DNA of 40,155 nt from an uncultured Caryophanales bacterium (GTDB lineage: Bacteria > Bacillota_I > Bacilli_A > RF39 > UBA660). A program made the translations under genes and the position numbers. Where the stretch lies: the NCBI GenBank assembly GCA_947089915.1, contig CAMUMB010000007.1, positions 1 through 40,155 on the forward strand, written 5' to 3'. Below, piece by piece: positions 30,226 through 39,700 of the stretch. The notes beneath the pieces were generated by a model. The model did no database searches, was not told the DNA's origin, and saw only the letters and a program-made list of their open reading frames with translations. The number at the start of each line of letters is the position of its first letter. Positions within the stretch are counted from its first letter, which is position 1.

Positions 30226-30462
30226 CTATTGTTTATAGTATATTATATCTTCTACATTGCAATCTAATACATAACAGAATTTAGCTAAAATTTCTGTATC
30301 AAGTCTACTCAATGGTTGGTTTTCATAATATGCTTTAACTGTTTGGTGTCGTAAATCGGTAAGCTTACTCATTTGATATATTGTAATACCGTATTTATCC
30401 ATTAGCTCTTTTAATTTTATATTAATTTTTCCTATATTTTTAGTTTCAGTTACTTTTCTCAT
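30226..30462 (-). CDS. HTH transcriptional regulator, Cro/cI-like
   Basis: A 78-residue XRE-like protein with a short N-terminal tail and an HTH, MDKYGITIYQMSKLTDLRHQTV (about residues 22-43), then RLDTEILAKFCYVLDCNVEDII, typical of the small Cro-type regulators of Bacillota plasmids and integrative elements. The ribosome-binding site is AGGAGGG. It faces the plus-strand rep side across a 113-nt divergent region, where a regulator would act. A convincing plus-strand promoter lies 3' of it and would make antisense RNA across the gene. Confidence 0.82.
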   Translation of the reverse strand: MRKVTETKNIGKINIKLKELMDKYGITIYQMSKLTDLRHQTVKAYYENQPLSRLDTEILAKFCYVLDCNVEDIIYYKQ

Positions 30463-30575
30463 AGCACCCTCCTATTGTAGTATATCAAAGTAATGCTTTT
30501 ACAAATATTACCATTAGAATAGCACTATTTAAATGCAATATATGACGAAAAATATTTTAGAAAAGGAGATATTCA

Positions 30576-30803
30576 ATGAACATATTAAAAACAAAAGTAG
30601 ATTTTTCGAATAAGAATGTTACAGATTATGTTAATGAAATTTTAACCCCGTTAAATAAATTCTACTCTTCTAATTATAAAGAGATTTTGAATGCTAGGAA
30701 TGAAAATAATACAAAAATATTTGAACAAGTATATGATTTATATCTTCAGAAGTTAGATACTTTTTGTAAGATTATAGAAGAAAATGCAAACAACAAAAGT
30801 TAA
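30576..30803 (+). CDS. Small hypothetical protein of the element
   Basis: A 75-residue, acidic, apparently helical protein (YVNEILTPLNKFYSSNYKEIL and FEQVYDLYLQKLDTFCKIIEE). I recognise no family. Start ATG follows AAAAGGAGA with 6-nt spacing. It sits first on the plus strand of the element, 200 nt before rep, and its stop is followed by a weak imperfect hairpin (CAACAAAA with TTTTGTTG). Many small rolling-circle plasmids carry such accessory or copy-control genes before rep; that role is a guess. Confidence 0.65.
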   Translation: MNILKTKVDFSNKNVTDYVNEILTPLNKFYSSNYKEILNARNENNTKIFEQVYDLYLQKLDTFCKIIEENANNKS

Positions 30804-30894
30804 GTAAATACTAGCTTTTTTTGTTGCAAAAAATTATAAGCAAAAAAAATGTACAGAAAATTTGACAAATTGAAAAACAGTCATTTATCATGAT

Positions 30895-30933
30895 AGTATG
30901 AATTACAAATATTATCATTTAGTAATTCATATT
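30895..30933. other. Candidate rolling-circle origin stem-loop
   Basis: A perfect 10-bp stem (30897-30906 with 30922-30931) presents a 15-nt loop, AAATATTATCATTTA. The loop resembles the CRESS nonanucleotide (consensus around TAGTATTAC or TAATATTAC). It lies 75 nt before the rep start, as in CRESS replicons. A 10-bp palindrome, TATCATGATA, directly precedes it. Confidence 0.6.
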
Positions 30934-30936
30934 GAT

Positions 30937-30983
30937 GAAAAACTATAGTATGTGCACAAATAATCGATGAACTATAGTTTTTC
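30937..30983. repeat. 13-bp inverted repeat before rep
   Basis: 30937-30949 pairs with 30971-30983 without mismatch, with a 21-nt loop that contains GTGCAC and ATCGAT palindromes. A further small stem, 30983-30987 with 30994-30998, would hide the rep ribosome-binding site. Possibly the rep operator, an attenuator or part of the origin. Confidence 0.6.
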
Positions 30984-31006
30984 TCCTCGAGCAAGGAGAT
31001 GTTATC

Positions 31007-32023
31007 ATGAAAGATATAAAATCTAGAAAATATTTTATAAGAGTTTGTCAAGAAAACCATACGGTTGAAGATGGTATTGTTACATATAATTTTAATGAAA
31101 TATATGAGAAACTATGTTCTAAATATGATAAAGTAATGTATATTATTCATGATAAGGATCCTAAAAATATTCATGCTCATTTTATCGTTCAAAATCATGC
31201 ACAAATTAGAAAAAGCACCTTAATAAATTTAATTAAATATTGTGATATCCAAAAACAAAGAGGTTCTAATTTGCAATGTTATGAATATTTACAACATAAG
31301 GGCATAGAGAATAAAGAGCCATATGATAAAATGAATATAAAGTGTAATTTTCCTAATGAGCTAGAAATTTGGTTAAAAGAAATTAATGAAAGTGAAAGCA
31401 ACTATCAAAAAATGATTAATGCTTTGTATAGTGGAAGTACACCAGAGGAAATAATGATAAATTATCCAAAAGAGTACTTTACTCACAGAAACAAAATACA
31501 TACAATTTATAGTGATTTAAATTTAAAAAAGGCAACTGAAAGTTGGAGAGATATACAGGTTTTCTATATATGGGGCGATAGTAGAACAGGAAAAACAAGA
31601 AGTGTTATCGAGTATTGTAAAAATAACAATATCCCATACTATAGAGTTACAGAGTATGAAAAGGATCCGTTTCAAAATTATACATGTGAACCATGTCTAA
31701 TATTAGATGAATATAGAGAAAATTTTCCAGTATCAAGTTTATTAACGTATCTAGATGGGTACGAAAAAACATTTCTATCATCAAGATATTCAAATAAATA
31801 TGCATTATATAATACAGTGTTTATTATATCTAATATTCCATTATCCCAACAATATACTCATTGTGATGAAAAAACAAGAATGGCTATCAAGAATAGAATA
31901 AAATATGAACTTAAATATACAGAAACTGAAATTGTCATATTAGAGAAAAATGTAGTAATAAAAATAATTCCCAATCCATATTATTCTAATAAATTGGGAA
32001 AGGAAAATATAAATGAAAAATAA
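31007..32023 (+). CDS. CRESS-type replication initiator (HUH endonuclease plus SF3 helicase)
   Basis: A 338-residue Rep that would nick the origin and unwind DNA for rolling-circle replication. The N-terminal HUH domain has motif II His56-Ala-His58-Phe-Ile-Val-Gln62 and a candidate catalytic Tyr94 in EYLQHKG, a form seen in plasmid Rep_2/pCRESS proteins. The helicase domain has Walker A GDSRTGKT (190-197), Walker B CLILDEYR (230-237) and motif C FIISN (272-276). This two-domain design is shared by eukaryotic CRESS-DNA viruses and bacterial pCRESS plasmids. The ribosome-binding site AAGGAG lies in a small hairpin. Its end overlaps a 34-codon ORF. Confidence 0.88.
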   Translation: MKDIKSRKYFIRVCQENHTVEDGIVTYNFNEIYEKLCSKYDKVMYIIHDKDPKNIHAHFIVQNHAQIRKSTLINLIKYCDIQKQRGSNLQCYEYLQHKGIENKEPYDKMNIKCNFPNELEIWLKEINESESNYQKMINALYSGSTPEEIMINYPKEYFTHRNKIHTIYSDLNLKKATESWRDIQVFYIWGDSRTGKTRSVIEYCKNNNIPYYRVTEYEKDPFQNYTCEPCLILDEYRENFPVSSLLTYLDGYEKTFLSSRYSNKYALYNTVFIISNIPLSQQYTHCDEKTRMAIKNRIKYELKYTETEIVILEKNVVIKIIPNPYYSNKLGKENINEK

Positions 32024-32117
32024 TAAAATTGTGATAAAAAATATCTATTATGACAACAAAAATACTATCACTGATTTAATTATTGCTTATTTGAAAGAAA
32101 AAGCTTATAATACATAG
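32013..32117 (+). CDS. 34-residue ORF between rep and the recombinase
   Basis: A short frame starting inside the last codons of rep (11-nt overlap, other frame) after GGGAAAGGA. It encodes a basic then helical peptide (DLIIAYLKEKAYNT at its end). It ends 28 nt before the recombinase start. Coupling to rep and location in an otherwise packed element support expression. Function unknown; it may be an accessory of the recombinase. Confidence 0.5.
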   Translation: MKNNKIVIKNIYYDNKNTITDLIIAYLKEKAYNT

Positions 32118-32145
32118 CATATGTATGCCTTTAAAAGGAGGAAAA

Positions 32146-33651
32146 GTGAACAAAGGTATAGATGTAGTTCTTTATATAAGATTGTCTGATGAAGACGAGC
32201 AAAAAGAAAACAATAATGAAAGTGAAAGTATCACTAATCAAAGAAAAGTCTTAACTGATTTTGCAAAGGAACGTAATTTTAATATTGTAAATGAATATAT
32301 AGATGACGGATACACAGGTCTATCATTTGATAGACCTGGTTGGAATAAGTTAATAGATGATATTGAAAAGGGTTCAATACAATGTATTTTAGTTAAAGAT
32401 TTTTCAAGATTAGGTAGAGAAAATTCTAAATTTTTGTATTATATTCAAAACTATTTTCCTACACACAATGTGAGAATTATTGCAGTTAATGAAAATTATG
32501 ATAGTGATGTTAATTTTGATGAGGATATTATTCCATTCAAAGCTGTTTTAAATGATTTATATAGTAAAGATATATCAAGAAAGGTCAGATCAACCTTAAA
32601 ATCAAAAATGAAAAATGGAGAATATGTTGGTAGTAGACCACCATATGGATATCTTAAAGACCCAAAGAATAAAAATAAATTAATTGTAGACCCATACGCG
32701 AGTATCATTGTTAAAAGAATTTTTAGTGAATTTTTAAATGGAAAAAACATGTCTATGATTGCCAAGAATTTAACACTTGATAACATTGATGTACCGTCAT
32801 ATTATAATAGTAAAGCATTTGATATGAAACCAAAAGAGAATATATGGAAAGCACAAACAATAAAATATATACTGACTAATGAAATGTATACTGGTTGTTT
32901 AGTACAAGGAAAGGTAGAAAATCTATCCTACAAAATTGGCAAACAAATGCGGAAAAGTAAAAATGATTGGGTTAAGTTTAAAAATGCCCATGAAGCTATT
33001 ATTGATAGTAATACATATCAGCAAGTACAACTTCTTTTCCAAACGAAAACACATTCAATTGTTAACAATAGTTACTTATTAACTGGTCTATTAAGGTGTA
33101 AAGAATGCGGAACATCATTGTGCATCTATAGTTCCACTAAAAAGCCATATATAAATTGCAAAACATATTTTCTAACACATAGAATGACATGTCATTCTCA
33201 TAGTATGAATTATTATGAACTTGAAAAACTTATATTAGATGAAACAAAAAATGCATTGAAAACAAGAATTATTGATTATGACACCATAAATGAAAGTCTT
33301 AATCTTAGCACTGATAAAATATTAAAAGAAATTGATGAAATAAAAAAACAAATACAAGATTTGGAAAGTAAATTAAAACTAATCTATGAGGATAGAATTA
33401 ATCAAATTATTAGCTTAGAAGATTATCAAAATTATTGTAAGGAATATAAAGAAAAAATAGAAAATAAAAATAATGAAATATTAGCCTTAAATGAACAATT
33501 AAAAGACATTCAAAATGATTTTACTTATGATGAATTAGTAAAAAGTATTCTAGAATTAGAACAACCAGATAAATTGTTAATGAAAAAGTTAATAAAAAAG
33601 GTTGTAATTGATAAAAATAAAGAGGTAGAAATATATTTTAATTTTTGTTAG
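32146..33651 (+). CDS. Large serine recombinase
   Basis: A 501-residue site-specific recombinase that would integrate and excise the element. The N-terminal catalytic domain has the nucleophile Ser in YIRLSDED, the arginine-containing DFSRLGRE and DDGYTGLSFDRPGW. A recombinase domain (about 165-290) follows, with PPYGYLKDP, then a zinc ribbon with LLRCKECGTSLC and a second Cys pair, and a long coiled coil (about 380-460). I choose GTG 32146, 3 nt after AAAGGAGGAAA, over ATG 32125, which has no ribosome-binding site. The coiled coil and zinc ribbon are typical of TnpX/phage integrase-type large serine recombinases. Confidence 0.93.
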   Translation: MNKGIDVVLYIRLSDEDEQKENNNESESITNQRKVLTDFAKERNFNIVNEYIDDGYTGLSFDRPGWNKLIDDIEKGSIQCILVKDFSRLGRENSKFLYYIQNYFPTHNVRIIAVNENYDSDVNFDEDIIPFKAVLNDLYSKDISRKVRSTLKSKMKNGEYVGSRPPYGYLKDPKNKNKLIVDPYASIIVKRIFSEFLNGKNMSMIAKNLTLDNIDVPSYYNSKAFDMKPKENIWKAQTIKYILTNEMYTGCLVQGKVENLSYKIGKQMRKSKNDWVKFKNAHEAIIDSNTYQQVQLLFQTKTHSIVNNSYLLTGLLRCKECGTSLCIYSSTKKPYINCKTYFLTHRMTCHSHSMNYYELEKLILDETKNALKTRIIDYDTINESLNLSTDKILKEIDEIKKQIQDLESKLKLIYEDRINQIISLEDYQNYCKEYKEKIENKNNEILALNEQLKDIQNDFTYDELVKSILELEQPDKLLMKKLIKKVVIDKNKEVEIYFNFC

Positions 33652-33782
33652 GTTTTAAAGGGACCCTATCCGCCATAATAATACATAATGTTCCCTCCAA
33701 TCTAGGTCTAATATATTGTATTAAAGAGTAGTAAATGTGTTAATGAAAAAGTCCTAATTTAGGAAAAAATTTTCTATTAGGA

Positions 33783-33812
33783 TTGAAAGGGAAACTTGGA
33801 TTATGGTATGAT
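33783..33812 (+). promoter_or_regulatory. Promoter of the SEDS gene
   Basis: TTGAAA at 33783-33788, 18-nt spacer and TG-g-TATGAT ending at 33812. It marks host sequence, so the element must end to its left. Confidence 0.6.
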
Positions 33813-33831
33813 AGGAATATAGGGTGAGAGT

Positions 33832-34995
33832 ATGAATATGCCAAAAAGATTTCGTGATCTAATTCATGACATGGATAAACCTTTATTTCTAGTAACAACT
33901 GCATTGTTTATTTTTGGTTTACTCAATATCGTTACTGCTTCTAGTCAAGCATCTGTTTTAAAATATAATGCATCTTTATATGGATTTTTCTATAAACAAC
34001 TTATCTTTCTATTACTAGGATTATGTGTATTTTTATTTATATTAAAAGAGCCCACCAAACGTTATCGGTTTTGGGGTCTTATTTCCTTTGCTGGGGTAAC
34101 AGGACTGATGATTTATTTAACCTTGTTTGGAGATTACAATAAAGGATCTTTAAACTGGATTCGAATCGGTTTTTTCTCAATTCAACCAAGTGAGTTTGCG
34201 AAACCAGTTATGATTATGTGTTTATCTATTTTGTTTGAATTGTTTTATAAAAAATTGCGTACGAAAAATCAAAATCATTATGATATGATTGGAATTATTT
34301 TATTGGTAGGTTGTATATTTCCAATTTTCGTATTTTTTCAAAAAGATTTAGGAACAATGACTATTTTATTTATTATTTTTATAAGTATGTTTTTGACTAG
34401 TCCAATTTTACGTATTGATAAAATCAAAACAATTGCTTTAGGTGTAATTTTAGTATTGTGTGCAAGTTCTATTTTGATTGCAAAAACAGGACATTTGTTA
34501 ACAAAAACACAACTTAGTCGTTTTGATTTCTTTGATCCTTGTGCAGATTATGAAAGTGGTGGATATCAAATTTGTAACGGTTTTATTGCCATCAATGATG
34601 GAGGATTATTTGGGGTAGGAATTGGCAATAGTAAGCAGGTTTCCTATATCCCCGAATCTCATACAGATAGTGTATTTGCGATTATAGCAGAAGAGTATGG
34701 CTTTCTACAGGCAACAGTTATTTTTATTGCTTATGTTATTATCTTATATCGTATTTTAAAATTAGCGATGCATGCGAATACAATACGTGGTAGATATATT
34801 TGTTTTGGGGTAGCTGTTTATATATTTTTACATATAGTAGTTAATTTAGGAGGACTTTTTGGTGTTATGCCTCTTACTGGAGTTCCTTTACCATTCTTAA
34901 GTTATGGGGGGTCATTTACATTATCCCTAATCATATCTTTGGGAATGGTACAACGGGTGCATATTGAAACTCAAAACCAAAGAATTAATGTTTAA
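33832..34995 (+). CDS. SEDS family peptidoglycan glycosyltransferase (FtsW/RodA/SpoVE)
   Basis: A 387-residue polytopic protein with about ten membrane helices that polymerises lipid II with a class B PBP. Family motifs are GSLNWIRIG with QPSEFAKP, the large loop with SGGYQICNGFIAINDGGLFGVGIGNS, PESHTDSVFAIIAEEYGF, and GVPLPFLSYGGS near the C-terminus. The membership is secure, but whether it is FtsW, RodA or the spore-cortex SpoVE cannot be settled here. It has its own promoter. ATG 33832 is closest to GGGTGAGA; ATG 33838 is possible. Confidence 0.9.
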   Translation: MNMPKRFRDLIHDMDKPLFLVTTALFIFGLLNIVTASSQASVLKYNASLYGFFYKQLIFLLLGLCVFLFILKEPTKRYRFWGLISFAGVTGLMIYLTLFGDYNKGSLNWIRIGFFSIQPSEFAKPVMIMCLSILFELFYKKLRTKNQNHYDMIGIILLVGCIFPIFVFFQKDLGTMTILFIIFISMFLTSPILRIDKIKTIALGVILVLCASSILIAKTGHLLTKTQLSRFDFFDPCADYESGGYQICNGFIAINDGGLFGVGIGNSKQVSYIPESHTDSVFAIIAEEYGFLQATVIFIAYVIILYRILKLAMHANTIRGRYICFGVAVYIFLHIVVNLGGLFGVMPLTGVPLPFLSYGGSFTLSLIISLGMVQRVHIETQNQRINV

Positions 34996-35024
34996 AAAAT
35001 ACATCATTTCGCAGATGTATTTTT
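34994..35024. terminator. Bidirectional terminator between the SEDS and FkbM genes
   Basis: AAAATACATC pairs with GATGTATTTT over an 8-nt loop, with T on one side and A on the other. It ends the plus-strand SEDS gene; its right arm reaches into the 3' end of the minus-strand FkbM gene. Confidence 0.8.
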
Positions 35025-35966
35025 GTTTTGTGGAATCGCGAGTAATACAATTTCAGTAGGAAAGATACTGCCCCCATAAGATCTTAAATAAAATTGATAG
35101 GTATCTGGACACATTTCTTCAATCATAGTAGGAATCTTCCATAAATCAACTAAGTTGTGATAAACAGAAATTAGTAATTTAGGATGTTCCTTTTGAATGT
35201 GATTTTTAGCCCCTATCAATGCTTGTTGTTCACTACCTTCAATATCCATTTTAATCATTGTAATAGGTTCTTCAATATCCAAATCTAGACTGGTGGTTTC
35301 TATTTCTTGTGTTCCTGACGCCTCCACTGTATTGGCAGATGCATCTACACTATTTTCACCTAAATACATAGTAGAAATTTGATCAATGACTGCTTTGGTT
35401 CGGATTTCTATATTGGGATATGGACTTGTATTTTGTTTTAGATGTTCTATCGTATCACTCGAAATTTCATAAGCATAGATTTTTTTATAGCTATCACTCC
35501 CATAAGTATGAATAAAATCTAGGACAGTATCTCCTATATAAGCACCCAAATCTACAAATACTTCATCTTTACATGAAACTAAGTCTAAATCAAAATAATG
35601 GGGATAATTTTTTTCGTGGGAACTATCCAATGTTGTAAAATCATATTGATACCAGTTATTTAAAATAGCCAATAATAATTTTTTGGAACGATAATCGTCT
35701 AGTTTCTCATATAACCAAACGAGCTTATTTAAATGCTCTGATAATGTTTCTGCCTTTAAATGAAAATGATCATATTCCTCGTTTTTGCAATCGAGTTTTC
35801 CCCAATATGGGAATTTCTTAAAATAATCCTCAATTGAATGTTGAATTTGGGAATTAATACTCAAGAATGTATTTTTGGTTTGTTCAAAAATTTCCTCTTT
35901 TGATAAACTTTTTAAGTGGCCAGTTAAGGATTGAAATTGTTTATCAATATAATTCAAGTGAATCAC
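35004..35966 (-). CDS. FkbM family methyltransferase
   Basis: A 320-residue protein. The N-terminal 120 residues are helical and of unknown role. The Rossmann methyltransferase domain follows: FVDLGAYIGDT (SAM-binding Gly motif), AYEIS at the second strand, then TMIKMDIEGSEQQALIGA, the hallmark of the FkbM family, and PKLLISVYH. Members methylate sugars or other hydroxyl groups; substrate unknown. It ends at the terminator shared with the SEDS gene and is divergent from rubrerythrin. The ribosome-binding site is GAGGTGAT. Confidence 0.88.
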   Translation of the reverse strand: MIHLNYIDKQFQSLTGHLKSLSKEEIFEQTKNTFLSINSQIQHSIEDYFKKFPYWGKLDCKNEEYDHFHLKAETLSEHLNKLVWLYEKLDDYRSKKLLLAILNNWYQYDFTTLDSSHEKNYPHYFDLDLVSCKDEVFVDLGAYIGDTVLDFIHTYGSDSYKKIYAYEISSDTIEHLKQNTSPYPNIEIRTKAVIDQISTMYLGENSVDASANTVEASGTQEIETTSLDLDIEEPITMIKMDIEGSEQQALIGAKNHIQKEHPKLLISVYHNLVDLWKIPTMIEEMCPDTYQFYLRSYGGSIFPTEIVLLAIPQNKNTSAK

Positions 35967-36038
35967 CTCTTCTTAAATAATATATGTTATTTTACCTTAA
36001 TATGAACTAAAAATAGGGAAAAAAGGATGCTGTTTCAA

Positions 36039-36067
36039 TTGACAACAGATATAAAAAAGACTATACT
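36039..36067 (+). promoter_or_regulatory. Sigma-A promoter for rubrerythrin
   Basis: TTGACA at 36039-36044, exactly 17 nt, TATACT at 36062-36067. Strong consensus, about 35 nt before the start codon. Confidence 0.8.
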
Positions 36068-36102
36068 TATCATGTAAGTAGTGAGTAGAAAGAAGGTATT
36101 TT

Positions 36103-36636
36103 ATGGAATTAAAAGGAACCCAAACAGAACAAAATTTATGGACTGCATTTGCAGGAGAAAGTCAAGCTAGAAATAAATATACATATTTTGCAAGTGTAGC
36201 AAAAAAAGAAGGTTATGAACAAATTAGAGCCATTTTTGAAGAAACTGCCAATAATGAAAAAGAACATGCCAAAATGTGGTTGAAAGAATTAGGTGGAATT
36301 GGAACAACAGCTGAAAACTTGAAAGCAGCAGCGGAAGGTGAAAACTATGAATGGACCGATATGTATGAAGGATTTGCTACAACGGCCAAAGAAGAAGGTT
36401 TTGACCGTATCGCATATCTATTTACAGAAGTTGCGAAAATTGAAAAGGAACATGAAGAAAGATATCGTAAGTTACTTCAAAATGTAGAAGATGGAACGGT
36501 ATTCAAAAGTGAACAACCTAAAATGTGGATTTGTCGTAACTGTGGGCACATTCATTTTGGAGAGGAAGCACCTAAAGTTTGTCCAGTATGTGCACATCCA
36601 CAAAGCTATTTTGAACAAAGAGCAGAAAACTATTAA
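36103..36636 (+). CDS. Rubrerythrin
   Basis: A 177-residue non-haem iron protein that reduces hydrogen peroxide in anaerobes. The N-terminal four-helix domain holds the diiron ligands in [28 protein letters not shown] and later [13 protein letters not shown]; the C-terminal rubredoxin domain has two Cys pairs (CRNC and CPVC) for the Fe(SCys)4 centre. Length and order are classical. It has a strong promoter and its own terminator. With SodA it forms an oxygen-defence set beside the oxygen-sensitive NifJ. Confidence 0.96.
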   Translation: MELKGTQTEQNLWTAFAGESQARNKYTYFASVAKKEGYEQIRAIFEETANNEKEHAKMWLKELGGIGTTAENLKAAAEGENYEWTDMYEGFATTAKEEGFDRIAYLFTEVAKIEKEHEERYRKLLQNVEDGTVFKSEQPKMWICRNCGHIHFGEEAPKVCPVCAHPQSYFEQRAENY

Positions 36637-36648
36637 TTTTATAGAAGG

Positions 36649-36676
36649 AAAAGACAAAAATGGTCTTTTTTCTTTT
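36649..36676 (+). terminator. Terminator after rubrerythrin
   Basis: AAAAGAC pairs with GTCTTTT over a 7-nt loop, followed by T-rich sequence. Confidence 0.75.
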
Positions 36677-36712
36677 GGGTGTATGATATAATGATACTAA
36701 GGATGTGAACCT

Positions 36713-39700
36713 ATGAAAAAGACAATTACCGTGGATGGAAACGAGGCATGTAGTAGAACTGCTTACCTTTTTACAGAATTATCGGGAATTTATCCGATTA
36801 CACCATCTAGTCCTATGGCAGAACATATGGATGAATGGAGTCATCAAGGGGTAAAAAATTTATTTGGCGACACCGTAAAGGTAGTAGAGATGCAAAGTGA
36901 AGCAGGAGCTGCAGGCATGATTCATGGTGCCTTACAGGCAGGAACACTTGCGACCACTTTTACAGCGAGTCAAGGACTCTTATTAATGCTTCCGAATATG
37001 TATAAAATGGCAGGAGAAATGTTACCATGTGTTATGCATGTTGCTGCACGTTCTTTATCGACCCATGCTTTAAGTATTTTTGGGGACCATCAGGATATTT
37101 ATGTGACAAGAGCAACTGGTTTTGCAATGCTTGCTTCTTCTAGTGTCCAAGATACTAGTTATTTATCTGCAGTTGCGCATCTTTCTGCAATTGAAGCAAG
37201 TATTCCGTTTATGCATTTCTTCGATGGCTTTCGAACCAGTCATGAAATCCAAAAAATTGAAGTGTTAGAACGTGAAGATTATGCACCATTACTCAACCAA
37301 GATGCTTTATTGCGATTCCGAAAAAAAGCATTACAACCCAATCATCCAGTTACGCGGGGAACCAATCAAAATGACGATATTTATTTTCAAATGATGGAAG
37401 CAAGAAATACAAATTATAATCGATTGCCAGATATTGTTGCATCTTATATGGAAAAAATCAATGCACTAGCAGGTACTCATTATGCACCTTTCAACTATTA
37501 TGGAAGCGAACATGCCAAAAAAGTAATTATAGCGATGGGTTCTGTTTGTGATACCATCAAAGAAACAATTGATACGATGGATGAAGAAGTGGGTATGGTG
37601 GAAGTTCATTTATATCGCCCTTTTAGCGCAGAATATTTAAAGAAAGTATTACCGAAAACCGTAGAAGTAATTGCCGTATTAGATCGTACCAAAGAAGCTG
37701 GTAGCAATGGTGAACCTTTATATTTAGATGTTTTTAGTGTACTAGGAAAAGAATTTACTGTAGTAGACGGAAGGTATGGCCTTTCTAGTAAAAATACAAC
37801 ACCAAATCAAATTAGAGCAGTTTATAAAATGTTAGATCATCCACAACATAATTTTACAATTGGAATTGAGGATGATGTAACGGGTCTTAGTTTAAAAGTG
37901 GATGAAGTTAGGATAGAAGACCCTAATTCTTATCTCATCTATGGATATGGTAGCGATGGTATGGTGAGTGCAGGAAAATCACTCATTCAAATGATGGGGG
38001 AATGTACAGAACAGTATGTACAAGGCTATTTTGAATATGATTCCAAAAAATCAGGTGGTGTAACCGTTGGACATCTTCGTTTTTCAAATGAAAAAATTCG
38101 GAAACCTTATTATGTAGAAAACCCTAGAGTAGTGGTTGTTACAAAAGATAGCTATTTAACAGAATTTGAATTATTTGATTCAATTCAAGAAAATGGAATT
38201 TGTCTCATTCAGACGAGTTTAACAGGATCAGATCTTATGAAACGTATCTCTTCATATAACTTAAAATGCTTGCAAGAAAAACATGTTCAAATATATGTGG
38301 TAGATGCTTCTAAAATCGCAAGAACCTATGGTTTAAACAATAAGATTAGTATGATTATGGAAATGGCAATTGTCCAAGTTTCTCATATGATTGATTTAGA
38401 TACTGCAAAAAAATTTATGCAGAACTATATCACACATAAATTTGCCAAAAAAGGGGATGCCATTGTCAAAGCTAATTTGGATGCAATTGAAGCAGTAGAG
38501 GGTGCAATTTCACAAATGGAAATAACAGAGTTTGTAGATGGGAAACCTTATATTTCCTCTAATATTTATGGCATGATGCAAAAAAGAAAAGGGAATCAAT
38601 TAAAAGTATCGGCTTTTTTAAAAAATATAGATGGTACGTTTACGAGAGAGACAGCTGGAAATGAACGTGGTATTAGTGAATTTGTACCAAAGTGGTTGAA
38701 CCATAACTGTATTCAGTGTAACCAATGTTCTTTTGTCTGCCCTCATGGCGTTATTCGACCTTTTCTACTGAGTAAAGAAGAATATCAAAAAGCACCAGAT
38801 ATTGTAAAATCCAAATGCGTAAAACCAATCAATCCGAAACTCAATGAATATTATTATGTAATTGCCATCGCAATTAAAAATTGTACAGGTTGTGGAGTTT
38901 GTTTGAATACATGTCCTGGTCTTAAGCAAGAAAAGGCGCTTATTATGGATACATTAGAGAAGCAAACACTTAGCCAAGAACAAGAAATATTTGATTATGT
39001 GAGTACCCATATTACCAATAAAAAAGTGCTGCCAGATACAACTGTGATTGGAAGTCAATTGGAACAACCAAAATTTGCTTTTCATGGAGCGTGTGCAGGT
39101 TGTGGAGAAACGGCTTATATCAAATTATTAACCCAACTTTTTCCAAATAACCTTATGATTGCGAATGCAACAGGATGTTCTTCTATATATGGTGGAAGTG
39201 TTCCATCTTTCCCTTATGATGTACCTTGGGCAAGTTCTTTATTTGAGGACAATGCAGAGTATGGATATGGAATGTTAATGGGAAACCAAGTCATTCACCA
39301 TCATATGATAGCGCTAATTGAACAAAACAAGGAACATGAGTTGTATCCAATTTTAAAAGAATGGATTGCATGTATGGATGATTATGATGCTTGTAAGACC
39401 ATTATGGAAAAATTAGATGGAAAAGAATTACCTGAGGTATTAAAACCTTATCAAGAATATTTTCTTCCCAAAACAATTTGGACGATTGGTGGAGATGGTT
39501 GGGCTTATGACATTGGTTTTGGTGGAATTGATCATGTACTTTCAACCAATGATGATGTTAATATTTTAGTACTGGATAGTCAAGTATATTCCAATACAGG
39601 CGGGCAATCTTCTAAAGCAAGTCCTAAGGGTGCAATTGCTTCTTTCGCAACCAGTGGTAAGGAAACAGCCAAAAAGGATTTGGCACGTATGTTACTTGCT

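Larger units (their letters stand above)
29786..33780 (+). mobile_element. Integrated CRESS-type rolling-circle element with serine recombinase
   Basis: A compact block between the YjcZ-like gene and the ftsW/rodA gene. Its content is two minus-strand HTH genes, a small gene, a CRESS-type Rep, a 34-codon ORF and a large serine recombinase, with hairpins and direct repeats in its noncoding parts. Rep supplies replication and the recombinase supplies integration and excision, so the element is probably an integrated plasmid able to circularise. The ends are only approximate: the left end lies between about 29686 and 29866 and the right between 33652 and about 33780. Clear attachment repeats were not found. 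Confidence 0.75.

Noticed and set aside
29745-33725. TATATTGT shared by the left (about 29752) and right (about 33712) flanks of the element as an attachment core
   Set aside because: An 8-mer of A+T is expected by chance when two flanks of about 150 bp of such composition are compared. No longer or symmetric repeat supports it.
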